64,000 nt of DNA from JAWWPY01 sp033854735. GTDB lineage: Bacteria; Actinomycetota; Actinomycetes; Streptosporangiales; Streptosporangiaceae. Position 1 is the stretch's first letter. Each line of letters starts with the position of its first letter. This document shows, piece after piece, positions 15,943 through 24,463 of this stretch. The stretch covers positions 1-64,000 of the forward strand of contig JAWWPY010000171.1 in assembly GCA_033854735.1 (NCBI GenBank). Direction: 5' to 3'. The notes below the pieces were generated by a model, which saw only the letters and a list, made by a program, of their open reading frames with translations, was not told the DNA's origin and did not search any database. The translations under genes were made by a program, and so were the position numbers.

Positions 15943-16884
15943 TCAGTTTCCGGGCGCCCCCAGCGCGGCGAGCAGCACGAGGAGCACCGTGCCCACCGCG
16001 AGCAGACCGTGACCGAGGACGACCAGCAGGGATGTGTGACGGACGGCCGGTGCCCGGCCGGCGGGGAGGGGACCAGCGGGGAGGGGACCAGCGGGGAGGG
16101 GGCCAGCCGGGAGCAGGCCAGCCGGGAGGGGGCCAGCCGGGAGGGGGCCAGCGGGGAGTAGGCCAGCGGGGACGGCCCGGGCCGGTTCGCCCGACAGACC
16201 GAGAGTCAGCATGGCCATGCCGAGGCCGGCCACCGGGAGCAGCAGCCCGACCGCGGCCCAGGCCAGGGCGGCCCAGCCGGTGGCCAGAAAGATGATCCAC
16301 ACCAGCAGGCCGGCGGCGGCCAGCGCGAAGTGCCCGAAGATAACGACAGGCGAGAGACCTCCGCCGCCGGCGCGCAGCCGGCGGAGGCCGCCATGGGAGA
16401 TCCAGGCGCCCAGAATGTAGGCGCCGCTGCCGGCGGCGAGGATCCAGGCGCCGAGCGCCGCGAGACTCAGGCCGAGGTCGCTGCTGCGGTGGGCGGGCCC
16501 GCTGGATCCCGCGATCTGATAGCCGTGCGGCAGCGGGCCAGCGGTGTTCTGGGGCCCACTGATCAGGCCCGCCAGCCTGGCGCCCGCCAGCAACGCCTCA
16601 TGCCGCCAGGCGACCTTGTGCCGTCCCGGGCCAGCCACCAGGTAGATGGCCCGGCCGATAGCCAGGTTGACCTGGGCCTGGCTGAGACCCTGGCAGGCGG
16701 CCGGCTTCCGGGTCACCGTCAGGTGCTGGTCAATCGCGCGCACCCCGAAGGCCGTGCACGCTGAAACGCTGCCCAGGGGCACGCCGCCCGGCGCCGGGGC
16801 GGCATCCTGGGCGGCGCAGCCGACCGCCAGGAACGCCGTGAGCATGGCGCCCGCGATCGCAGCGGCCACCCGGGCGACCTTCAC
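15943..16884 (-). CDS. Predicted lipoprotein fused to a multi-pass membrane domain, unknown function
   Basis: A 313-residue product with a signal peptide and lipobox AVGCAAQ (Cys23). A soluble region of about 110 residues follows with two further cysteines (SACTAF, AACQGL). Then come about five transmembrane helices, interrupted by a run of PAG(P/L)LPAG repeats of roughly 45 residues, and a final helix pair. I do not recognise the family. Before the insertion described at 11930 it would have been the direct downstream neighbour of folD, in convergent orientation. Confidence 0.7.
   Translation of the reverse strand: MKVARVAAAIAGAMLTAFLAVGCAAQDAAPAPGGVPLGSVSACTAFGVRAIDQHLTVTRKPAACQGLSQAQVNLAIGRAIYLVAGPGRHKVAWRHEALLAGARLAGLISGPQNTAGPLPHGYQIAGSSGPAHRSSDLGLSLAALGAWILAAGSGAYILGAWISHGGLRRLRAGGGGLSPVVIFGHFALAAAGLLVWIIFLATGWAALAWAAVGLLLPVAGLGMAMLTLGLSGEPARAVPAGLLPAGPLPAGPLPAGLLPAGPLPAGPLPAGPLPAGRAPAVRHTSLLVVLGHGLLAVGTVLLVLLAALGAPGN
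16061..16172. repeat. 15-bp coding tandem repeat (PAGPL) in the membrane lipoprotein
   Basis: A roughly 15-bp unit close to ggccagcggggaggg is repeated about seven times in frame, encoding PAGPL/PAGLL pentapeptides on the minus strand. Copy-number change would keep the frame and only alter linker length. Confidence 0.85.
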
Positions 16885-16924
16885 CGGCCTGTCACTTGAT
16901 GAGTCTAGGCCGCGGGCCGCGCGG

Positions 16925-17464
16925 TCAGGCGAGCCGAGGATCCATGACCAGGCAGCTGCTGCTGGCCGTGGCTACGACCTTCCCTGTGCGGTCGACGATC
17001 TCTGCCGCGCAGTAGGCGACCCGGCGCCCGGGCTTGGTGACATGCCCGGTCGCGCGGAGCACCCCGCTGTCCTTCGTGACCGGCCTCAGGTAACTCACGT
17101 TGATGTCAATGGATGTGTAAGCGATACCTGCGTCGAGCGTGGTGTGCACCGCGCAGCCCGCGACCGTATCCGAGAGGGTGCAGACGAGGCCGCCATGGAC
17201 CACGCCGATCGGGTTGTAGGCGGATTCGTCCGGCTCACACTCGAAGACAACCCGGCCCACCTCGACCTCGCGGATCTGCATGCCGAACAGCATGGCGATC
17301 GGCGGCGGCGGGATCGCGCCATCCCTGATCGCGCGGATGAAATCGACTCCCGACAGCGGCCTGCCTGCCGCCGCAGTGACCATCGGGTCATACCAGTGCA
17401 CCGTCTTGCTTCTCGGCTCACCCCAGGCGGCCAGGGAAGGGTCGGTGCTCTCCGCTGCGGTCAT
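16925..17464 (-). CDS. PaaI-type hotdog-fold thioesterase
   Basis: A 179-residue protein. Residues about 85-105 read YNPIGVVHGGLVCTLSDTVA, the HGG-containing hotdog helix of PaaI/YigI-type acyl-CoA thioesterases. A beta strand YTSIDINVSYLRPV and the closing strand pattern follow. It hydrolyses small acyl or phenylacetyl-type CoA esters in relatives. The N-terminal 55 residues are longer than the minimal fold. No pathway partner is adjacent, so the substrate is open. Confidence 0.9.
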   Translation of the reverse strand: MTAAESTDPSLAAWGEPRSKTVHWYDPMVTAAAGRPLSGVDFIRAIRDGAIPPPPIAMLFGMQIREVEVGRVVFECEPDESAYNPIGVVHGGLVCTLSDTVAGCAVHTTLDAGIAYTSIDINVSYLRPVTKDSGVLRATGHVTKPGRRVAYCAAEIVDRTGKVVATASSSCLVMDPRLA

Positions 17465-17655
17465 CAGGCGTCCTTTCTGAGTTCGGGCGCCGACCAGCGA
17501 TCACCCACTGACGCATGGCGTCGAGCACCAGCCACAGTACGTCAGCAGGCCGCGGAGTCGCACCGGGTAGCATCCGGTCGTGCGGGCAGGTGAGTTCGCG
17601 CTGAACCGGGGAGGGACGCTGCCCATGGAGGACCGCGCCAGCGGGGCGCTCTGAC

Positions 17656-18555
17656 GTGGGCCAGCCGACCCTCGACTCCCCGGCCACGCCGCAGACGCTC
17701 CGGCTCGGCACGCACTCTTTCGGGCCGCGGCAGCGGGTGATCATGGCGATCGTCAACCGGACCCCGGACTCGTTCTACGACCGCGGCTCGACCTGGCCGG
17801 AGGCCGCCGCCATGGAACGGGTGCACGCGGTCGTCGCCGAGGGCGCCGACATCGTCGACATCGGCGGGGTGGCGGCCGCGCCCGGCGCCGACGTGGACAT
17901 CGCCGAGGAGATCCGCCGGACCGTCCCGTTCGTCGCGGCGGTCCGCGATGCCTACCCGAACCTGGTCATCAGCGCCGATACCTGGCGGCATGAGGTGGCC
18001 CGTGAAGTCTGCGCGGCCGGGGCCGACCTGCTCAACGACACGTGGGGCGGCTGGGATCCCCGGGTCGCCGAGGTGGCTGCGGAGCATGGGGCGGGACTGG
18101 TCTGCGCGCACGCCGGGGAGCAGACACCGCGCACCCGGCCGTTCCGGGTCGCCTACGACGACGTGCTGGCCGACGTGCTCCGCCGGACGCTGGCCCAGGC
18201 GGCACGGGCGGTCGGCACCGGCGTGGATCCCGCGCGGATACTGATCGACCCGGCGCATGACTTCGGCAAGAACACCTGGCATTCGCTGGAGGTGACCCGG
18301 CGGCTCGACGAGATGGTCGCGACCGGCTGGCCGGTCCTGGTCTCCCTGTCGAACAAGGACTTCATCGGGGAGACGCTGGGCGTCCCGCCGGAAGGCCGGC
18401 TGACCGGGACTCTGGCCGCCACGGCCATCTGCGCCTGGCAGGGTGCCCGGGTCTTCCGGGTCCACCAGGTCAAGGCGACCCGAGAGGTACTCACCACGGT
18501 CTCGGCCATCCGCGGCGACGTCCCGCCCGCGCGGGCCGTGCGCGGGCTCGGCTAG
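17656..18555 (+). CDS. folP2: Dihydropteroate synthase paralogue, FolP2 type
   Basis: A TIM-barrel pterin-binding protein of 299 residues starting with GTG. Diagnostic segments are IMAIVNRTPDSFYDRG, DIVDIGGV, a DTWR motif, LLNDTWGG, LIDPAHDFGKN and FRVHQV. The VNRTPDSFYD wording and the missing parts of the sulfonamide loops match mycobacterial FolP2 (Rv1207-like) rather than canonical FolP1 (NxTPDSFSDGG). FolP2 proteins are reported to lack normal dihydropteroate synthase activity in mycobacteria. It is followed by the LigB-like gene after 15 bases, so the two are probably co-transcribed. A divergent FolD lies a few genes upstream. Confidence 0.85.
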   Translation: MGQPTLDSPATPQTLRLGTHSFGPRQRVIMAIVNRTPDSFYDRGSTWPEAAAMERVHAVVAEGADIVDIGGVAAAPGADVDIAEEIRRTVPFVAAVRDAYPNLVISADTWRHEVAREVCAAGADLLNDTWGGWDPRVAEVAAEHGAGLVCAHAGEQTPRTRPFRVAYDDVLADVLRRTLAQAARAVGTGVDPARILIDPAHDFGKNTWHSLEVTRRLDEMVATGWPVLVSLSNKDFIGETLGVPPEGRLTGTLAATAICAWQGARVFRVHQVKATREVLTTVSAIRGDVPPARAVRGLG

Positions 18556-18570
18556 GACGGGCCACCGCCG

Positions 18571-19365
18571 ATGATCATCGCTGCCGCGCTGTGCCCGTCG
18601 CCGCCGTTGCTGGTCCGCGAGCTGACCGGGGCGGATCCAGTCGTGGCCGACCTGCGGGACGCGTGCGCTGGCGCCGTGCACGCCTTGCTGGCGGCGCGGC
18701 CTGACGTGATCGTGGTCGTCGGGCCGGGGCCGGACACCACCGCGTGGCCCTCCGGCAGCCGCCTGAACATCGCCGCGTACGGCGGGAGGCCCGCCCAGCC
18801 CGCGGATGCCCGTGCGCGGGCCGCCCGGCCAGCCAGCAACCTCGCCCAGTCAGCCGGCCACGCCGGCCGGCCGGTCCCGGCGCGGCCGGGACCTGTCCCA
18901 CTGGCCCTTGGGCTCGGCGGCTACCTGCTTGACCAGGCTGGGTACACCGGGCCTCGCCGGCTGCACTCGGTGAGCGAGGATGACCAGCCGGCCGACTGCC
19001 TGCGCCTGGGCAAAGAAATCGGTGACACCGCCGAACGGACCGGCCTGCTGGTGATGGCCGATGGCAGCGCACGGCGCGGCCCCCGCGCCCCGGGCCACTT
19101 CGACGAGCGGGCCGAGGCCTTCGACGCCGAGGTCGAGCGCGCCCTGCGGGCCGGCGACCTGCAGGCGCTGGAGGGCATCGATCCCATCCTGGCCCGGGAG
19201 CTCATGGCCTCCGGGCGCCCCGCCTGGCAGGTGCTGGCCGGCGCCACCCACGGCTCCGCGCTGCTGGCGGACGTGATGTACGCCGGGGATCCGTTGGGCG
19301 TGATGTATGTGGTCAGCGGACTGAGGGACCCGCGGATCCCCGGGTTATCCCGCCGCCGCCGGTGA
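18571..19365 (+). CDS. Class III extradiol dioxygenase (LigB) superfamily-like protein
   Basis: 264 residues. The opening MIIAAALCPSPPLLVRELTG and later VVVGPGPDT, GLLVMADGSARRG and ATHGSALLADVMYAGDPLGVMY correspond to the actinobacterial LigB-like family of unknown role. The usual metal-binding PHPP reads PSPP, so at least one iron ligand is missing and dioxygenase activity is doubtful. An Ala/Arg/Pro-rich insertion is present near residues 80-105. The 3' end overlaps the convergent permease gene by 53 bases. Confidence 0.72.
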   Translation: MIIAAALCPSPPLLVRELTGADPVVADLRDACAGAVHALLAARPDVIVVVGPGPDTTAWPSGSRLNIAAYGGRPAQPADARARAARPASNLAQSAGHAGRPVPARPGPVPLALGLGGYLLDQAGYTGPRRLHSVSEDDQPADCLRLGKEIGDTAERTGLLVMADGSARRGPRAPGHFDERAEAFDAEVERALRAGDLQALEGIDPILARELMASGRPAWQVLAGATHGSALLADVMYAGDPLGVMYVVSGLRDPRIPGLSRRRR

Positions 19366-20128
19366 GCCGCGCCGCGATGATCACCGGGACGACGGTGAGC
19401 AGCAGGACCGCCACCACGACCACGTTCACCTCAGGCAGGCTCTGGCCGAGCCGGATGGCGCCGAAGATCCACAGTGGCAGGGTGTTCTGCGCGCCGGCGG
19501 TGAAGGTGGTGACGATCACTTCGTCGAAGGAGAGCGCGAAGGCGAGCAGTGCCCCCGAGATCAGGGCCGTGGACAGCATCGGCAGCGTGACGGTGCGGAA
19601 TGTGAACAGGCCGTGCGCGCCGAGGTCAGCGGAGGCTTCGTAGAGTGAGCCCGAAACCCGGCGCAGCCGGGCGATGACATTGTTGTAGACCACGACGATG
19701 CAGAACGTGGCGTGCCCGATGATGATCGTCAGCAGGGACAGGCCTATCCCGGCGAAGTTGAAGGCCGAGTTGAGGGCGATACCGGTGATGATTCCCGGCA
19801 GGGCCAGCGGCAGGACCAGCAGCAGGGAGACCGCCTCGCGGCCGAAGAACCGGAAGCGGTGGACCCCGAACGCCGCCGCCGAGCCGAGCAGCAGCGCCAG
19901 CACAGTGGCGAACACCGCGGCCTTCAGCGAGAGCACGAACGCGGCGCGCACCTGGGGATCATGCCAGGCCACCGAGAACCACTTCACGCTGAGCCCGCGG
20001 ATCGGCCAGCTCTGCACGTTCGAGGAGTTGAAGGCGTAGAAGCAGATGATCCCGATCGGCACGAACAGGAACGCCAGCACTCCGCCGACCCAGATCCGCA
20101 GCCCGACGCGGGCCAGCCGCCCCTCCAT
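19313..20128 (-). CDS. Polyamine-type ABC transporter permease (PotC-like)
   Basis: A 271-residue inner-membrane subunit with six predicted helices and the cytoplasmic EAA loop EASADLGAHGLFTFRTVTLP (about residues 167-186) that docks on the ATPase. Its start shares one base with the stop of the preceding permease gene, so the two are translationally coupled. It is the last gene of the four-gene importer operon and ends overlapping the convergent LigB-like gene. Confidence 0.93.
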   Translation of the reverse strand: MEGRLARVGLRIWVGGVLAFLFVPIGIICFYAFNSSNVQSWPIRGLSVKWFSVAWHDPQVRAAFVLSLKAAVFATVLALLLGSAAAFGVHRFRFFGREAVSLLLVLPLALPGIITGIALNSAFNFAGIGLSLLTIIIGHATFCIVVVYNNVIARLRRVSGSLYEASADLGAHGLFTFRTVTLPMLSTALISGALLAFALSFDEVIVTTFTAGAQNTLPLWIFGAIRLGQSLPEVNVVVVAVLLLTVVPVIIAARLTGGGGITRGSAGPSVR

Positions 20129-21054
20129 CAGACTGACTCGAACGCGCCGAGGGCCCGCGCGCCGAGCAGGTAGAAGATCATGATGACGATCGGCACGATG
20201 GCCAGGGCCGCGGCGAACGGCAGGTTCCCCGCGGTGCCCAGGTTGGAGTAGATGACGTTGCCGATGAAGTTCGAGTTAGCCCCGCCCACCAGCAGCGGGG
20301 TGATGAAGTCGCCCAGGGTGAGCGAGAACGTGAAGATCGAGCCGGCCACCACGCCGGGCAGCGCCAGCGGCAGCACGACACTGCGCAGTGTCCGCAGGTT
20401 GCGCGCGCCGAGGTCGCCAGAGGCCTCCAGGAACGAGTCCGGGATCCGCTCCAGCGCGCCGTACACGGGCACGACCATGAACGGCAGCCAGATGTAGGAG
20501 AAGACCAGCCACATCGCGATGTTCGTGTAGCCGATGTTCACCGGGCCGACGCCGATCTTCTGGAAGACCCAGCTGAGCGTGCCGCCCTTCTGCAGGATCA
20601 CGATCCAGGCGTAGACCCGCGCGATGTAGCTGGCCCACAGCGGCAGCAGCACGGCGGTGAACAGCAGCTGCCGGCCGCGCCGGGAGGCGATGCGGGCCAT
20701 GTAGTAGGCGAACGGCAGCGCGAGCAGCGCGTCGGTGACCGTGACGACCGCCGCCATCCCCACGGTGCGCCCGATGATGGTCAGGTAGGTGCCGGTGAAC
20801 AGCTGCTGGAAATTGGTCAGCGACCAGCTATGCACGAGGGTGTTGGTGAAGGTGTTGACCGTCCAGAACGCCGTGATCAGCATCACCACCAGTGACGCCA
20901 GGTAGATCACCAGGAACCAGGCCAGCGGCGGCGTCAGGGTGAGGGTGGCCCGCAGCCAGCCGCGGCGCCAGAGCGCCGCGGAGACGCGAGCCGATCCGCC
21001 CTCTGAGGGCCGGCCCGGTCCGGGCCGGCCCTCACGGACCGTGGTCAGTGTCAC
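20128..21054 (-). CDS. Polyamine-type ABC transporter permease (PotB-like)
   Basis: A 308-residue permease starting with GTG. An unusual Gly/Pro/Arg-rich N-terminal extension of about 30 residues precedes six helices. The EAA loop is EASGDLGARNLRTLRSVVLP. It pairs with the PotC-like subunit to form the membrane channel. Only 13 bases separate it from the binding-protein gene upstream. Confidence 0.93.
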   Translation of the reverse strand: MTLTTVREGRPGPGRPSEGGSARVSAALWRRGWLRATLTLTPPLAWFLVIYLASLVVMLITAFWTVNTFTNTLVHSWSLTNFQQLFTGTYLTIIGRTVGMAAVVTVTDALLALPFAYYMARIASRRGRQLLFTAVLLPLWASYIARVYAWIVILQKGGTLSWVFQKIGVGPVNIGYTNIAMWLVFSYIWLPFMVVPVYGALERIPDSFLEASGDLGARNLRTLRSVVLPLALPGVVAGSIFTFSLTLGDFITPLLVGGANSNFIGNVIYSNLGTAGNLPFAAALAIVPIVIMIFYLLGARALGAFESV

Positions 21055-21067
21055 GCGTGCTTTCCTG

Positions 21068-22276
21068 CTACCCGGTGACCGATGTCCAGGCGGTCACCCA
21101 CTGCTGGAACGGCACGCAGTCGGTCTTGCCGTTGCCGCACTGGGCCAGCGGCGTCTTCCAGAACTTGATCGTCTGGTAGTACGACTCCGGAACGTTGGCG
21201 TGGTACGCCGCGCACGAGTCTTTCTGGATCGTGTCCATGATCGGGCAGGCCAGCTTGTTCGCCGGGGTCTCGCCGAAGTAGTCCGCCTCCTGCGCCTGGA
21301 TCTTGGGGGTGGTCACCCATTGCATCCACTTGTAGGCGCAGTTCGGGTGCGGAGCGTTGGTGGCCAGCATCCAGGTGTCCGCCCAGCCGGTCGCGCCCTG
21401 GCTGGGGATCGTTTCGGCCACCTTCGCCCCCGCGGCGACCAGTGTGTTCGTCTGGTAGGGCCAGGCGGCGCCGACCACGGTCGTGCCGCTCTGGAACAGC
21501 GAGATCTCCTGGGAGGCCAGGTCCCAGTACTTCTTGACCAGCGGGTGCTCCTGCTTGAGCAGGCCGACGGCCGCGTTGAACTGCTTCTGGGTCAACTCGT
21601 AGGGGTCGGTGATGCCGAGGCCCGGCTGGGTCTTGGACAAGTAGAGCGCGGCGTCCGCGATCTGGATCGGGTTGTTGGGGACAGTGATCTGGCCCGAGTA
21701 CTTGCTGCTGTACAGCACCGACCAGGATGTGGGCGCGGTCGGGAAAGTCTTGGTCGAGTAGAGCAGAACGTTCGGGCCGAACTCGTAGGAGACCCCGTAG
21801 TGCTTGCCGCCGATCGTGTTGAACGACGGCGACTGCAGGAAGGTGTGGAAGTCCTTCCACGACGGGATCAGGTTGATGTTGATCGGCCGCACGTCACCGC
21901 CGTAGATGAGCCGCAGGTCCGCGTCGCCGGACGCGGAAACCAGGTCGTACTGGCCACCGCCGCCGCTGGCCATCAGCGAGACCATCTCACTGGAGGACCC
22001 CGCGTACTTGACGCTTACCTGGCAGCCGGTCGCCTGCTGGAACGGCTTGACCCATTGCGGCTGGGCGTAGCCCTCCCAGGCGATGAGGTTGAGATGGCCC
22101 TCGGTCTTGCCCACCGCGCTGGGCACCGCCTTGCCCGCCGCGGGCGGGGCGAGGCCAGCGGTGCCGCTGCCACTCGACGAACTGGTGGACGTGCCGCCCG
22201 ACGAACCGCATCCGGCGATGAGCGCCAGGGCGGACACGGCGGTGAGGAGCGCTCCTCCCCTGGTCCGAATCCTCAT
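21068..22276 (-). CDS. Extracellular solute-binding lipoprotein, spermidine/putrescine type (PotD-like)
   Basis: 402 residues with a signal peptide and lipobox LIAGCGSS (Cys23), a Ser/Gly/Thr-rich tether, then a type-II periplasmic-binding fold: LNLIAWEGYAQPQW, MASGGGGQYDLVSASGDADLR and PYELTQKQF. It captures the substrate on the outer face of the membrane for the two permeases. PotD-type proteins bind polyamines, but substrate residues cannot be verified by eye. The start ATGA overlaps the stop of the ATPase gene by four bases. Confidence 0.92.
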   Translation of the reverse strand: MRIRTRGGALLTAVSALALIAGCGSSGGTSTSSSSGSGTAGLAPPAAGKAVPSAVGKTEGHLNLIAWEGYAQPQWVKPFQQATGCQVSVKYAGSSSEMVSLMASGGGGQYDLVSASGDADLRLIYGGDVRPININLIPSWKDFHTFLQSPSFNTIGGKHYGVSYEFGPNVLLYSTKTFPTAPTSWSVLYSSKYSGQITVPNNPIQIADAALYLSKTQPGLGITDPYELTQKQFNAAVGLLKQEHPLVKKYWDLASQEISLFQSGTTVVGAAWPYQTNTLVAAGAKVAETIPSQGATGWADTWMLATNAPHPNCAYKWMQWVTTPKIQAQEADYFGETPANKLACPIMDTIQKDSCAAYHANVPESYYQTIKFWKTPLAQCGNGKTDCVPFQQWVTAWTSVTG

Positions 22277-23448
22277 GGGTTCTCCTTCTTCTCAGCTCGC
22301 TTGTCGGCCTCTATGTCGGCCTCTATGTCGGCCTCTATGTCGGCCTGTTGGTCGGCTTGCTTGTCGGCCTGTTGGTCGGCTTGCTTGTCATCGGGGATCT
22401 CGTAGGTCTGGTCGGCCCGCCAGGCGACCCGGACGTCGCTCCCTCGCGACTGGAGCGCCTGGGCCGCGGCGGTGTCCAGGTTCTGCCGCACCGCGGTGAG
22501 GCTCCCGCCCTCGGCCAGCCTGATCACGTAGCGGGTCAGCATCCCGAGGTAAACCACGTCCTCGATCTGGCCGCTCTCCACGTGGCTGCCGGGTGGCGGC
22601 GGCTCACCGCTGGTGAGCAGGCGGATCTTCTCCGGGCGGATGGTGAACTGCCGCCCGCCGCGCTCCAGCAGGTTGGAGATGCCGATGAAGCCCGCGACGA
22701 ACTCGCTGGCGGGATGCTCGTAGACATCGGTCGGCGTGCCGACCTGCTCGATGCGGCCCTGGTTGAACACGGCCAGGCGGTCGCTCATGGTCAGCGCCTC
22801 CTCCTGGTCATGGGTGACGTAGATGAAGGTGATGCCCACCTCGCGCTGGATCCGCTTCAGTTCGACCTGCATCTCCTGGCGGAGCTTGAGGTCGAGCGCG
22901 CCCAGCGGCTCATCGAGCAGAAGCACCTCGGGTTCGTTGACTATCGCCCGGGCCAGCGCGACGCGCTGCCGCTGGCCGCCGGAAAGCTGAACCGGCTTGC
23001 GCCCGCTGAGCCCGGTGAGCCGCACCATCTCCAGTGCGCTTTCCGCCCGGCGGCGGCGGTCGGGCTTGGCCACCCGCTTGACGCGCAAGCCGTAGGCGAC
23101 GTTCTCCAGCACGCTCATATGCGGGAACAGCGCGTAGTCCTGGAACACGGTGTTGACGTCGCGGGCGTAGGGCGGGTCACGGGTTACGTCGGTGCCGCCG
23201 AGTTCCACCGAGCCCGCGTCGGGCCGCTCGAACCCGGCGATCAGCCGCAGCAGCGTGGTCTTGCCCGAGCCTGACGGACCGAGCATGGTGAAAAACTCGC
23301 CCTCGGCAATCTGAAGGTCCACCCCGGCGACGGCGGTGACCTGGCCGTATGACTTACGCAGGCCCACCAGGCGGACAGCGGGGACGCTGGGCGCAGGGGC
23401 AGCCGACCGGGCCGCCTCGCCGCCGGTCGCCGTCGCAGCGTCGTGCAT
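22273..23448 (-). CDS. ABC transporter ATPase, PotA/spermidine-importer type, with a repetitive charged tail
   Basis: 391 residues. Walker A is LGPSGSGKTTLL, Q-loop VFQDYALFPHM, signature LSGGQRQRVALARA, Walker B VLLLDEPLGALD and switch His in YVTHDQEEA. A C-terminal TOBE-like domain follows (TIRPEKIRLL). The last ~35 residues are a hydrophilic QADKQADQQADIEADIEAD repeat ending KKENP, which has no counterpart in normal PotA. First gene of the operon ATPase-SBP-permease-permease, divergent from a GntR regulator 250 bases away. Confidence 0.95.
   Translation of the reverse strand: MHDAATATGGEAARSAAPAPSVPAVRLVGLRKSYGQVTAVAGVDLQIAEGEFFTMLGPSGSGKTTLLRLIAGFERPDAGSVELGGTDVTRDPPYARDVNTVFQDYALFPHMSVLENVAYGLRVKRVAKPDRRRRAESALEMVRLTGLSGRKPVQLSGGQRQRVALARAIVNEPEVLLLDEPLGALDLKLRQEMQVELKRIQREVGITFIYVTHDQEEALTMSDRLAVFNQGRIEQVGTPTDVYEHPASEFVAGFIGISNLLERGGRQFTIRPEKIRLLTSGEPPPPGSHVESGQIEDVVYLGMLTRYVIRLAEGGSLTAVRQNLDTAAAQALQSRGSDVRVAWRADQTYEIPDDKQADQQADKQADQQADIEADIEADIEADKRAEKKENP
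22302..22390. repeat. 12-bp coding tandem repeat in the PotA-like tail
   Basis: Units such as gtcggcctctat and gtcggcctgttg are repeated about seven times in frame, encoding IEAD/QQAD/KQAD tetrapeptides on the minus strand. The array lies just before the stop codon and the overlapping start of the binding-protein gene. Confidence 0.9.
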
Positions 23449-23650
23449 CTCTGGTGCCGTCCCGCTTTCTGTCTTCTCGTGGCCGTCGTCAGCCGGACGA
23501 GGAAGCCAGCGCCGGCTCCTCCTGTGCGTCCGGCCGCCCGCACCATGGCAACTGCCGCGGCGGGCGCCGGTGATTCCCGTAACCTACAGGAATAGATGAT
23601 TACGCTGTCAAGCGGCCGATACACTACTGGTTTCACGCCGTTACCGGGCC

Positions 23651-23664
23651 GTTGCCGACGCAAC
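23651..23664. promoter_or_regulatory. Inverted repeat in the leader of the GntR gene
   Basis: gttgc-cgac-gcaac, flanked by near-complementary gggcc/gggccc, lies 35 bases before the GntR start codon in the 250-base divergent region. It may be a 5'-UTR hairpin or the GntR-family operator. The rest of that region is AT-richer around 23590-23640 (gatgattacgctgtcaag) and probably holds both promoters. Confidence 0.3.
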
Positions 23665-23698
23665 GGGCCCGGCGGGGCCGCTGAGGAGGAGAGCAGCC

Positions 23699-24463
23699 GT
23701 GTCACCTCCCGTGCTGACCACCGTCCGGGCCCGCGCGCTGTTCGCGCCTCTCGACGAGGGTGGCCGGGCCGAGACCGTCGCCCGCCGGCTGGCCCGGGCG
23801 ATATGGCTCGGCCTGCTGCTCGATGGTGAGCGGCTGCCTGCGGAAACTCAGCTGGCGACCCAGTTCGGCGTCTCGACCGTGACCCTTCGCGAGGCCCTCG
23901 CCGAGCTCCGGCAGATGGGACTGGTCGAGACCCGGCGCGGCCGGAGCGGTGGCTCCTTCGTCCGGGTGGCCCAGGAGCCGCAGCCCGCACGGCTGGTCCG
24001 CCCGCTGTGCCTGCTGTCCCTTCATGAGCTGCGGGACATGGGCGATCAACGCGCCGCGGTGGCGGGCGCGGCGGCCAAGCTGGCCGCCGAGCGCGGGCTG
24101 CCGGGGGATGTGGCGGCGCTGCGGGAGCACGCTGCACGGCTACGGGATGCCGCCACGCTGACCGGGCGCCGGCGCGCTGACGCCCGGATCCACATCGAGA
24201 TCGCCGCGGTGGGCCAATCCCCCCGGCTCACCAGGGCCGAGATGGACCTGTGGTCGGAGGTCGGCGACCTGATGTGGCTGCCGGTGCCGGACGAGGCGGT
24301 CGCCGCGATCGCCGGCGAGCACGAGGCGCTGATCGCGGCCATCGCCCGCGGCGACCCGCAGCGGGCGCGCCACCTCGCCGAGCAGCACGTGCTGTCTGAG
24401 ACCGAGCGGCTGATCGAGCTCCGGCTCCGGTTGGGCGAGCCGCCCGACCCCTCCGAGTCATGA
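23699..24463 (+). CDS. GntR/FadR-family transcriptional regulator (FCD domain)
   Basis: 254 residues from GTG with GGAGGAG upstream. The winged helix at about residues 25-85 reads RLPAETQLATQFGVSTVTLREALAELRQMGLVETRRGRSGG. The C-terminal FCD helical domain has an RxDxRIHIEIA metal/ligand segment and EHEALIAAIARGD. It is divergent from the ABC importer operon and overlaps the Cache gene by four bases (ATGA). It probably controls the importer in response to the transported compound or a catabolite. Confidence 0.92.
   Translation: MSPPVLTTVRARALFAPLDEGGRAETVARRLARAIWLGLLLDGERLPAETQLATQFGVSTVTLREALAELRQMGLVETRRGRSGGSFVRVAQEPQPARLVRPLCLLSLHELRDMGDQRAAVAGAAAKLAAERGLPGDVAALREHAARLRDAATLTGRRRADARIHIEIAAVGQSPRLTRAEMDLWSEVGDLMWLPVPDEAVAAIAGEHEALIAAIARGDPQRARHLAEQHVLSETERLIELRLRLGEPPDPSES

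Noticed and set aside
20939..22405. Plus-strand ORF of 488 codons
   Set aside because: Antisense to the polyamine-type binding protein and permease genes, which have full motifs and translational coupling.
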